Assembly (NCBI GenBank): GCA_018401735.1
Contig: JAGYKI010000015.1
Location: 1 to 64,000 of the forward strand
Length of the DNA stretch: 64,000 nt
DNA from: Schleiferiaceae bacterium
GTDB lineage: Bacteria; Bacteroidota; Bacteroidia; Flavobacteriales; Schleiferiaceae
Reading direction: 5' to 3'
A model generated the notes under the pieces. It was not told where the DNA came from. It was given only the letters and a program-made list of their open reading frames with translations, and searched no databases. The translations under genes were made by a program, and so were the position numbers. Below, piece after piece: positions 16,227-23,569 of the stretch (positions within the stretch are counted from its first letter, which is position 1; each line of letters begins with the position of its first letter).

Positions 16227-16997
16227 TCACCCAAATACGCCTAAAAGCGCCAGAGCTGATATTGTAAGTATTACTAATAAAGTATAACGCACAATGGTGT
16301 TTGCCTTCGGGAGAAAGAGGATATAACGCGCTCCAATTACCGCTCCGATAGATTGACCCAGCGCCAAGATTAAACCTGGTACCCAATCAATTTGACCATT
16401 CACCACAAAAATAATAAAAGCAGGAACTACAAATATCATAGCTAATACAAGCTTGATAATATTAGCATCTCTCAAGCTATATTGAGCTATTAATACTAAG
16501 GCGCTTAAGATCATAATACCGATTCCCATTTGAAGGAAACCTCCGTAAACAGCAATTACAAAAATGATAAGCCAGGTAGACCATGTTTTTTGTGAGTGCT
16601 CCAAATTCGTAGCACGCGCCCATTTTTGTGGCTTATACAGCATGGTAAATAAAAGCAATAACATAATAAGCCCAATGATGCGCTTTAGCAAAATGGGATC
16701 AATATCAATCGCTAAAAATGCTCCTATAAAAGAACCTATAAACGAAGGAATAAAAAACCAAGCACTATCCTTAAAAAGAAATTTGGTTCGCTGGCTTTTA
16801 CGTAAACTAAGCACCGCTGTAATGGTTTGAAATAGAGCTCCTACTCTATTGGTGGCATTGGCAGTAGTAGCAGGCATACCGCTTAAAATCAACAAACTAA
16901 GGGTAATAGCAGAGCCATTTCCTGCTAAGGTATTTATAATCCCCGCGAGAAAGCCTCCGGCAAACAGCAGAAAATAATACAAAGTTTGGTTGTCCAT
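16227..16997 (-). CDS. TauE/SafE family membrane permease
   Basis: 256 aa, about seven or eight membrane helices. The N-terminal half-repeat 'FAGGFLAGIINTLAGNGSAITLSLL' (in part) and the second-half 'YGGFLQMGIGIMILSALV' are the paired glycine-rich motifs of TauE/SafE (DUF81) proteins, which export sulfite, sulfonates or other small anions. The substrate is unknown. It is the first gene of the TauE-methyltransferase-ZIP unit. The -7 box lies only 7 bases before the ATG, so the mRNA may have almost no leader. Confidence 0.88.
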   Translation of the reverse strand: MDNQTLYYFLLFAGGFLAGIINTLAGNGSAITLSLLILSGMPATTANATNRVGALFQTITAVLSLRKSQRTKFLFKDSAWFFIPSFIGSFIGAFLAIDIDPILLKRIIGLIMLLLLFTMLYKPQKWARATNLEHSQKTWSTWLIIFVIAVYGGFLQMGIGIMILSALVLIAQYSLRDANIIKLVLAMIFVVPAFIIFVVNGQIDWVPGLILALGQSIGAVIGARYILFLPKANTIVRYTLLVILTISALALLGVFG

Positions 16998-17004
16998 TGC
17001 GGTG

Positions 17005-17012
17005 CAAAGGTA
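17005..17012 (-). promoter_or_regulatory. -7 box of the TauE operon
   Basis: Minus-strand TACCTTTG, a full TAnnTTTG match. The ATG begins 7 bases after it. With transcription starting about 5-7 bases after the box, the message would be leaderless or nearly so. Confidence 0.65.
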
Positions 17013-17037
17013 AAGTCCTGCCCCTTAAGTTTCGGCA

Positions 17038-18744
17038 CTAATTAATAAAGCCTATCGGATAACGCAAATATTCTTCCTCAAAGTAATCGCTCCGTTGATA
17101 AATCCAATTCAAACTGGCATAGTCGCTCTTAGCTTGCGCAGGGTTTGCTTTCTGCCAAGCCTCAAACTCGGCTTTTAGCTCACCATCATTGGCTAAAAGT
17201 TGCTCAGCTGTTTCTTCAAAAACATAGGGGGAAAAATACTCTTTGCGTCCTAAAATACTATGCATGAAGCCCCAACTGAGGTAACTATCGCGTCCGAGCG
17301 GATGTAAAACTGAAGCTAAAAAATAGGCCTGCACTTGCTGCCCTGGGACTAACAAATCGCCTTGATAAAACTTCCTGATGGCTTTTTCCCTTTTTGCTTT
17401 AATATTTTCCACTCTAAAGTGGCCTTCATAGGGCTGTGATCCAAATTCATATTCTTGAATCTCCCAAAAGTCGCATTCCATTAGGGTATCCTTTTTTAAA
17501 GGAATCATCTTAATAGAATGAGCTTGTAAGCGCTCAATTACTTCACGCTGAGCATAAGGGATTACATAAAAGCGCGGTACTTGCGCATCTACGGCAGTGG
17601 CATAATGGGGATAATAATTTAAGACAGTATTTTTAGCAGAATCGCGAAAGTATTTAAGCCGTTTATAAGGCCCTAAGTGGCTATTAAGTTGGGCTGATTT
17701 AAAGCCTTGGAAATTCAGTTTTTCAATAACCGTAGAGTCTAATTCCCAGTCGATAGGAAAAGATTCTGCCTCTACCTGCCATTGATCAGCGGCTTTTTTC
17801 GCCTTCCTAATTTCTGCGCTCTCGGCAGATGAGAACTCATAAACAGATTCTAAAAAAGCTTCGGTGGCAGCTACTCTATCGGCATAGGGCTTAAACATGT
17901 GGGCCTCGCTAATGAAACCTATGGTATTAAACAAGGCTGTATAGCCACTTGCGTAGCGCGGACTTTCTAAAAAAGCGCTAAAACCATTGTCGGGCGTGCG
18001 GCCAAATACATTTACATAGGGCGTCATTTCCCAGTTTTTCATTTTCATAGATGCGTATAAAGCCGGCTCCATTTTTTCCTTTAACAAATTGGCCATGGGT
18101 GGCGCAAGTTTATCGGCAAGGGTGCTAATTAGCGTCATGGTGTAGGCATAATCAGCACCGTTAGAGGTATGAGTATCTATGAAAATATGAGGCTGTAAAG
18201 ATTGGAAAATGCGATAAAACTCAAGGGTATTACGAGCATCAGCCTTAATAAAATCGCGGTTTAAATCGAGATTGCGGGCATTCCCTCTAAAACCCTGTAA
18301 AGCAGGACCATTTTGATTGGCGCGCGTATGGGGCCGCCGTTGCAGTAGTCCACCAATATTGTAAACGGGAATTACGGCAATAACAATTTCTTGGTCGATA
18401 GGAGCCTGAAGCAAACGCTCCAACCACTTTAAGCTCGCTTCAATACCACAGCTTTCACCGGGGTGGATCCCATTATTTATAAAAATAACTAGCTTATCCT
18501 TACTCAGGGTAGCGAGATCTTCCCCTTCTATTTTCTCATTTTGCACTAAAAATAGCGACAAAGGTTTGCCACTATCGGTAGGTCCAAATTCTAGTAATTT
18601 AGTATTATCATACTGGGCTGCTAAAGCCTTATAATTTTTAATTACCTGATAGTACTCTGGACCTTCTGGATCATTTTTAGTGTTCTGCGCTTGAACAGCA
18701 AAGGCTAAAAGGAAAATTAAAAAAAGACTACTAGGCCCTTTCAT
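17038..18744 (-). CDS. M14 family zinc carboxypeptidase, exported
   Basis: 568 aa with an N-terminal signal peptide (to about residue 19, 'LAFAVQAQ'). The M14 zinc site is visible as 'GIHPGESCGIEA' (HxxE, about residues 93-96) and the third ligand in 'FIDTHTSNGADY' (about 191), with 'RNLDLNRDF' between them. The catalytic glutamate should be in the 'FISEAHMFKPY' area (about 276). The domain covers about residues 25-330; the remaining 240 residues are unassigned. It probably cleaves peptides in the periplasm. It follows the lipoprotein gene directly (0 bases) in an operon with a sodium symporter. Confidence 0.85.
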   Translation of the reverse strand: MKGPSSLFLIFLLAFAVQAQNTKNDPEGPEYYQVIKNYKALAAQYDNTKLLEFGPTDSGKPLSLFLVQNEKIEGEDLATLSKDKLVIFINNGIHPGESCGIEASLKWLERLLQAPIDQEIVIAVIPVYNIGGLLQRRPHTRANQNGPALQGFRGNARNLDLNRDFIKADARNTLEFYRIFQSLQPHIFIDTHTSNGADYAYTMTLISTLADKLAPPMANLLKEKMEPALYASMKMKNWEMTPYVNVFGRTPDNGFSAFLESPRYASGYTALFNTIGFISEAHMFKPYADRVAATEAFLESVYEFSSAESAEIRKAKKAADQWQVEAESFPIDWELDSTVIEKLNFQGFKSAQLNSHLGPYKRLKYFRDSAKNTVLNYYPHYATAVDAQVPRFYVIPYAQREVIERLQAHSIKMIPLKKDTLMECDFWEIQEYEFGSQPYEGHFRVENIKAKREKAIRKFYQGDLLVPGQQVQAYFLASVLHPLGRDSYLSWGFMHSILGRKEYFSPYVFEETAEQLLANDGELKAEFEAWQKANPAQAKSDYASLNWIYQRSDYFEEEYLRYPIGFIN

Positions 18745-19521
18745 TTATTCCTCTACTTTTTGTAGATCTGTAAGAATTAAATTCTGCAATACAGGATAGG
18801 CTTCGAAAACTAAATCAAAGTCCTTCGCCGATGAACCGGAAACAATAAAAGGTTCGGTTTCACCGTAACTCTGCCCTACCCGTTTTCCTTGATCATCAAA
18901 AAGATAAATATCGATAAGCAATCTAATATTCGCCTTCTCACCATAGCGCTGCACCTTATCTACTACAACTTTTGCATTAGCGTAGGCAATTAGCTCGACA
19001 TTAAGACTTTTTGAAAGGCTGCGTAATTGCGAACGAAGGCGCGGACTTTCTTCTAAATATTCTTTGACGTTACCCTCTTCAAAATCCAATAAGCTTAAGG
19101 ATCCGTCGGCAATTAAAATTTCTGAAAATATATCATTCTTCACCTTTAAAACTTCATCATCAGACTTAGAAGCTAAGCGATCGTAGCCTTTAACATTCTT
19201 TAAGGCCTGACCATAATCGGTACTAATTCCAAACTGTGCTTCTAATCCCATGCCTAGCTCATTGGTCATTTTCTCCACTTCACGACTAAAAAGGACTTGA
19301 ATTTCCTTTTTATTAGCCAACAACTTTTTATTAAAAGCGGAAGCATCTCCCACAGGAATTTCGGGCAATATGGGCGGGTTTAAATGCAAGGCCACAAGCG
19401 CTAATTTTTTCACCTTAGCATTGGGTTGATAAGGCATTTCAGTTTTAATACGCAGGTTACCACAGGCACTGCTTAAAAGACTTAAGACTAAAAGAGAACT
19501 AAATAGTTTTGAAAAACGCAT
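18745..19521 (-). CDS. Unrecognised lipoprotein
   Basis: 258 aa. A lipoprotein signal ends in the lipobox 'LLSSACGN' (cysteine at about residue 20). The mature part is a mixed alpha/beta sequence with no motif that I can place; the phrase 'KKLALVALHLNPPILPE' begins the first strand. No membrane helix follows the signal. It lies 5 bases after the sodium:solute symporter gene and abuts the M14 peptidase gene, so it is likely part of a peptide- or solute-handling unit. Function unknown. Confidence 0.75.
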   Translation of the reverse strand: MRFSKLFSSLLVLSLLSSACGNLRIKTEMPYQPNAKVKKLALVALHLNPPILPEIPVGDASAFNKKLLANKKEIQVLFSREVEKMTNELGMGLEAQFGISTDYGQALKNVKGYDRLASKSDDEVLKVKNDIFSEILIADGSLSLLDFEEGNVKEYLEESPRLRSQLRSLSKSLNVELIAYANAKVVVDKVQRYGEKANIRLLIDIYLFDDQGKRVGQSYGETEPFIVSGSSAKDFDLVFEAYPVLQNLILTDLQKVEE

Positions 19522-19526
19522 AAAAA

Positions 19527-21314
19527 TTAATCTTTAAAAAATTTTGACTTTCGCATGAAACGAATCATTAAAAAACCAGCAATAAGTGCAGAAGTTAACC
19601 AAATTATTGAAGCGGTCCACTCCTGAAAAATTAGTTTACCCGAGCCAAAAAGAATTGAGTAAACCATTATAACACCGAAAATCCAACTAAAAAATAGCGG
19701 GCTTAAAGCCTGCACTTTTTCACCCTCTGCTTTAAAAGGCCCCCAAGCTCCACCCGGTTTAATTCTTTGATAAAAAGCATGTAAAACCTTACTATCAGTG
19801 GGCGCCGTGCTAAAAGTAACCACAAGCCAAACAATACTAGTGAAAATCACGGTAAACATAAAGTCTCCATTGTTTATAAAAAAGCTTTCGGGCAAATAGT
19901 TTGGCAAAACATATTTAGAGATGGCTAATCCGATAAAAGGGGCAATGGTTGCACTTAGCTCACTCCAAGCATTAATGCGCCACCAATACCAACGCAAGAT
20001 TAAAACCATTCCCAAACCCGCTCCACTGGCTATTAAAAATTGCGCTGCCTCATCTATCATGGTAATTTGCGAAGTAGCGTACATAGCCGCTATCATAATG
20101 CCTATGGTAATCATTCTTCCTGCAAAAACGTAGTGATTATTGGCTTTCGCCTGATTGGAAAAGCTATCATTCGGTTTTATAAAACGTTGATAGAGGTCAT
20201 TCGTAAGATAACTGCTACCCCAGTTTAATTGAGTAGAAATAGTACTCATATAAGCCGAAATGAAACCCACAAAAAGAAGGCCCTTTAAACCTACCGGTAA
20301 GTGATCGCGCATCGCTAAAATAAATCCCTTGCGCGACTCTTCGATTGGTAAATCGGGATACAGAATTAAAGCCGCCAAGCCCACGATAATCCAGGGCCAG
20401 GGACGTAAACAATAATGTGCAATTTGGAAAAACAAACTTGAATAAACCGCTTGACGCTCGTCTTTGGCGCTCATCATCCGCTGCGAAATATAGCCGCCAC
20501 CGCCAGGTTCATTACCCGGGTACCAACTAGCCCACCACTGTAAAACGATATAGGAAAAAAAGGCTCCTGCTGATAGTGAGAAAGTACCCACAGCAATATC
20601 CGAAGCGGAGTTTATACTCGGAAAGAAGCTCAAACGCCAAGCTGGCAATTGTGCTTTCATACCGCTAATACCGCCTACTTCGGGAAGGTTTAAAACCACT
20701 ATCGCCAATACAATGCTGCCGGTCATGGCAATTATAAACTGAACAAAATCTGTAATGGCAATTCCCAATAAACCCGCGATAGAAGAATACAAAGCTACTA
20801 AAGCCATGGCGGCCAAGGTAAACCAAAAGGCTTGTTCATAAGGGATTTCAAAAAACACTTCTAAAATGGAAATCAAAGCGGCATTTACCCAGCCGATAAT
20901 AACCACATTCATAAAAAGTCCTAGGTAAACCGCACGAATGGCCCGCAGCCAGTAAGCTACTTTTCCGCTGTAGCGTATTTCTAAAAGTTCTAATTCTGTT
21001 ATTATTTCCGCTCTGCGCCAAAGACGCGCAAAAAAGAAAGTAGTAAGCATTCCACCTATCACCATATTCCACCAAAGCCAATTTCCTGAAATACCGTTTT
21101 GGGCAATTTTTTCGGTTACCCATAAAGGTGTATCAGCCGCAAAGGTGGTCGCTACCATGCTAACGCCAGCAATATACCAAGGCAGCTTCCGACCCCCTAA
21201 AAAGAATTCTGCCAAACCTCCTTCCGACTTGCCACGATAATAAATGCCAATCGCTACAAAGAGCAGCATAAAGAAAATAACGATAACCCAATCTAAGGGT
21301 GCCAAATGATTCAT
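19527..21314 (-). CDS. Sodium:solute symporter (SSS family)
   Basis: 595 aa with about 13-14 membrane helices, the size and layout of SSS transporters. The N-terminal 'YRGKSEGGLAEFFLGGRKLPWYIAGVSM' (in part) and 'TTFAADTPLWVTE' are typical of the first two helices. The motif 'LKGLLFVGFISAYMSTISTQLNWGSSYL' (in part) carries the serine/threonine sodium site of helix 8. It takes up a sugar, amino acid or other solute with sodium; the substrate is not predictable. It is the first gene of an operon with a lipoprotein and an M14 carboxypeptidase. Confidence 0.9.
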   Translation of the reverse strand: MNHLAPLDWVIVIFFMLLFVAIGIYYRGKSEGGLAEFFLGGRKLPWYIAGVSMVATTFAADTPLWVTEKIAQNGISGNWLWWNMVIGGMLTTFFFARLWRRAEIITELELLEIRYSGKVAYWLRAIRAVYLGLFMNVVIIGWVNAALISILEVFFEIPYEQAFWFTLAAMALVALYSSIAGLLGIAITDFVQFIIAMTGSIVLAIVVLNLPEVGGISGMKAQLPAWRLSFFPSINSASDIAVGTFSLSAGAFFSYIVLQWWASWYPGNEPGGGGYISQRMMSAKDERQAVYSSLFFQIAHYCLRPWPWIIVGLAALILYPDLPIEESRKGFILAMRDHLPVGLKGLLFVGFISAYMSTISTQLNWGSSYLTNDLYQRFIKPNDSFSNQAKANNHYVFAGRMITIGIMIAAMYATSQITMIDEAAQFLIASGAGLGMVLILRWYWWRINAWSELSATIAPFIGLAISKYVLPNYLPESFFINNGDFMFTVIFTSIVWLVVTFSTAPTDSKVLHAFYQRIKPGGAWGPFKAEGEKVQALSPLFFSWIFGVIMVYSILFGSGKLIFQEWTASIIWLTSALIAGFLMIRFMRKSKFFKD

Positions 21315-21425
21315 GGTGTAAAAATAAGCGGCAAACTAAATAAAAACCTGCCCCAAAAATTAATTATGTCCTGCAGATTTGAACAAAAGGCAGCCACCCT
21401 CTCCTTTCTGGGCATTCTTAATAAT

Positions 21426-21459
21426 CTGAGCTCGATGTGAAATAAGGCCTCAGACCTTC
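21426..21459 (+). repeat. Degenerate intergenic repeat, inverted copy
   Basis: Starts CTGAGCTCGATGTGAAAT on the plus strand and matches the minus strand of copy A (13773-13811) at about 27 of 35 positions by eye. It faces the copy at 21649-21687, making an imperfect inverted pair about 190 bases apart. Confidence 0.45.
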
Positions 21460-21648
21460 TATAAATAGTGGGTTTAAAGCCGAAGTTTTGAGTAAATGGC
21501 TGGTTATTTTGAACGGCTAAAGCGTCAAAAACCGATATTCACGATGAGACTTCAAGTTTTTTTCCAATCAGAGCAAAAATCCTGCATCTGGATCATTTGC
21601 TCTATTCCACGACAGATAGAGAATACAGACTAGTCTTTCCCTGATACC

Positions 21649-21687
21649 GAAAATCTAAGACTACAATTTTACGCCAAAATCAGGTTC
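21649..21687 (-). repeat. Degenerate intergenic repeat, copy B
   Basis: Same orientation as copy A and about 80% identical by eye over 39 bases, including the runs GAAAATCT, AGACTA and AATTTTAC and the end TCAGGTT. It lies in the 0.7 kb noncoding region. Confidence 0.55.
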
Positions 21688-22017
21688 ATCTTTTTTCCCC
21701 TAACCGTTTTGTCCTCTTTTCTAGGCTTTCGCCAGATACGCAAGCGCAGATACACGGGGCTAAAGCACTCAAAACTGAATTCAAATTTTAATTCCGGCCG
21801 TATATCTTCACTAAACCAAAATTCAGGTGCTGAAATCGCACTTGTGTTCTGTTAGAATTTTATAGAGGTAAGTTTTACCATGGATTTAAAATACTAAACC
21901 AAAGTAAATCCTAAATTACATTTAGATACCTAATTTTGGAAGGAAATCGCTTGAAAGCTCTCACTTTAAAAGGATGGATGATGCGGAATTTGAAATCGAT
22001 CTCAGATTTTTATGAAC

Positions 22018-22025
22018 TACCTTTG
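22018..22025 (+). promoter_or_regulatory. -7 box of the small lipoprotein gene
   Basis: TACCTTTG, full match to TAnnTTTG, 16 bases before the ATG at 22042. It overlaps the upstream in-frame ATG at 22012, which rules that codon out as the start. Confidence 0.65.
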
Positions 22026-22041
22026 CATCAAAGTGATTTTT

Positions 22042-22380
22042 ATGAAAAAAACAATAATACTAGCCCTAATCGCACTAGCGGCTTGTCAATCCAATCCCAA
22101 AGAAGAAAAAGCTGAACAGGCTGGCTTAAAGTCGGAATTAATAGAGTTTGAATTAGGACAGAACGTAGTTTACGGCGTTATGGTAAAAGACTTTAGCGAA
22201 GTGGCCGATCAAAAAGGCTATTCCGTAAAGCTGACCTTGAATGAAAAGGTTTGGTTTGATACCCTTTATCTCGACCTCTCTGCGAATCAAGAAGTGCAAG
22301 GCGAAGTTATTTTTTCGGAAGCTATTGTTGACGATATGGGCGGTGCCAAGTTTGAAGTGAACACTTTCCAACTTCATTAA
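22042..22380 (+). CDS. Small lipoprotein of unknown function
   Basis: 112 aa from ATG 22042 (the promoter box excludes the earlier ATG at 22012). The signal 'MKKTIILALIALAAC' ends in a lipobox (LAAC) with the cysteine at residue 15. The mature part is about 98 residues of mostly beta-strand type with no cysteine and no motif that I know. It would be anchored to a membrane on the periplasmic side. The RlmL-like methyltransferase gene starts one base after its stop, so the two are probably co-transcribed. Confidence 0.75.
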   Translation: MKKTIILALIALAACQSNPKEEKAEQAGLKSELIEFELGQNVVYGVMVKDFSEVADQKGYSVKLTLNEKVWFDTLYLDLSANQEVQGEVIFSEAIVDDMGGAKFEVNTFQLH

Positions 22381-22381
22381 A

Positions 22382-23551
22382 GTGCAGGGAGATTTAACTT
22401 TATTTATAAAGACCCTTCCCGGATTAGAAAAAATCCTTTCGCGTGAATTAAAAAAGCTGGGCGGTCGCAACGTGGTTGAAGTAAAACGTGGCGCAGAGGC
22501 TACAGGCGACTTAGGATTTGTATACAAAGCCAATCTTTGGCTGCGCACCGCTTTGCGCATTTTAGTGCAATTAAAACGTTTTCAGGTGCGAGATGAAGAC
22601 CACCTTTATAAGGTGATCAACAAAATACCTTGGGAAGAATATTTCGATGTAAATAAAACCATAGCGGTGGATGCTACCGTTTTTTCCGATCGATTTAAAA
22701 ACAGTCTTTATATTGCGCAATTAACCAAAGATGCGATTGTTGATCGTTTTAGAGATCAAACCGGAAAAAGGCCATCTGTTCAATTAAGAGAACCGGAAAT
22801 TCGGATCGACATTCATATTCAAAAACATTTTTGCACGGTTTCCCTAGATAGCTCGGGCGATAGCCTGCATAAACGTAAGTACCGTAATGAGGTTGATACC
22901 GCTCCTTTAAGTGAAGTTCTAGCGGCCGGAATCCTTTCTTTGATGGAATTCGACGGCAGTGAAAACTTAATTGACCCCATGTGCGGCTCTGGAACTTTCT
23001 TAATTGAAGGTGCTCTAAAAGCAGCCAATATTCCACCCAATGTTTTTAGAAATTACTACGCCTTTAAAAATTGGAATAATTACGACCAAGAGCTGTACGA
23101 TCTCATCTTCACTAAAAGTTTAGAGAAGGAAGAAAATACTGAGCTAAAGTTCTTTGGCTTTGATATTGACCCGCTTGTTGTGGCAAAAGCGAAGCGCAAT
23201 TCCAAGCAAGCTTTAATGGATGAAGTAATTAAAATCCAAAAAGCCGACTTTACCAATTGGAATAAAGGCGATCATATTCCCGATAAGGGGGTTTTAATTA
23301 TGAACCCGCCTTATGATATTAAAATGGAGGCGAATATCCCCGAACTCTATCGCGAAATTGGGAATACCCTAAAAAGACATTTTAGTGGTTATACTGCCTG
23401 GATTTTTACCGGTAGCGAAGAAGGAGTTAAGAGTATTGGCCTGAAAGCAAGTAAAAAATATCTGCTTAAAAATGGCAGTTTAGATGCTTGGTTGCTGCGA
23501 TACGATCTATACGACGGCACTAAAAAAGAACATAAAATTGAGAGCCACTAG
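22382..23551 (+). CDS. THUMP-domain RNA methyltransferase (RlmL/Trm-G10 type)
   Basis: 389 aa with a GTG start one base after the previous stop. An N-terminal ferredoxin-like and THUMP part (about residues 1-155; 'LPGLEKILSRELKKLG') precedes a Rossmann methyltransferase with 'LIDPMCGSGTFLIEGA' (SAM motif I, about 199-214) and the catalytic 'IMNPPYD' (about 305-311), the N-methylating NPPY type. The N-terminal half of E. coli RlmL, which makes m2G2445 in 23S rRNA, is the closest known relative by layout. A guanine-N2 methyltransferase on rRNA or tRNA is the safe call. priA follows after 18 bases. Confidence 0.88.
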   Translation: MQGDLTLFIKTLPGLEKILSRELKKLGGRNVVEVKRGAEATGDLGFVYKANLWLRTALRILVQLKRFQVRDEDHLYKVINKIPWEEYFDVNKTIAVDATVFSDRFKNSLYIAQLTKDAIVDRFRDQTGKRPSVQLREPEIRIDIHIQKHFCTVSLDSSGDSLHKRKYRNEVDTAPLSEVLAAGILSLMEFDGSENLIDPMCGSGTFLIEGALKAANIPPNVFRNYYAFKNWNNYDQELYDLIFTKSLEKEENTELKFFGFDIDPLVVAKAKRNSKQALMDEVIKIQKADFTNWNKGDHIPDKGVLIMNPPYDIKMEANIPELYREIGNTLKRHFSGYTAWIFTGSEEGVKSIGLKASKKYLLKNGSLDAWLLRYDLYDGTKKEHKIESH

Positions 23552-23569
23552 ATAGCTTCCCTTTTCGCT

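Larger units (their letters stand above)
21315..22017. other. Noncoding region with degenerate repeats
   Basis: About 700 bases between the divergent symporter and lipoprotein genes with no convincing gene on either strand. It holds two repeat copies in opposite orientation (21426-21459 and 21649-21687) and a partial one (about 22000-22010, TCTCAGATTTT). On the minus strand a frame of about 50 codons with no usable start (about 21677-21850) contains 'APEFWFSEDIRPELKFEF'; this may be a gene remnant. I see no tRNA, no strong terminator and no open frame over 60 codons with protein-like composition. Confidence 0.6.

Noticed and set aside
21315..22017. Search for a tRNA, riboswitch or small RNA gene in the largest gap
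   Set aside because: I could not form a cloverleaf, find a known riboswitch core or see a strong terminator; only degenerate repeats are supported.
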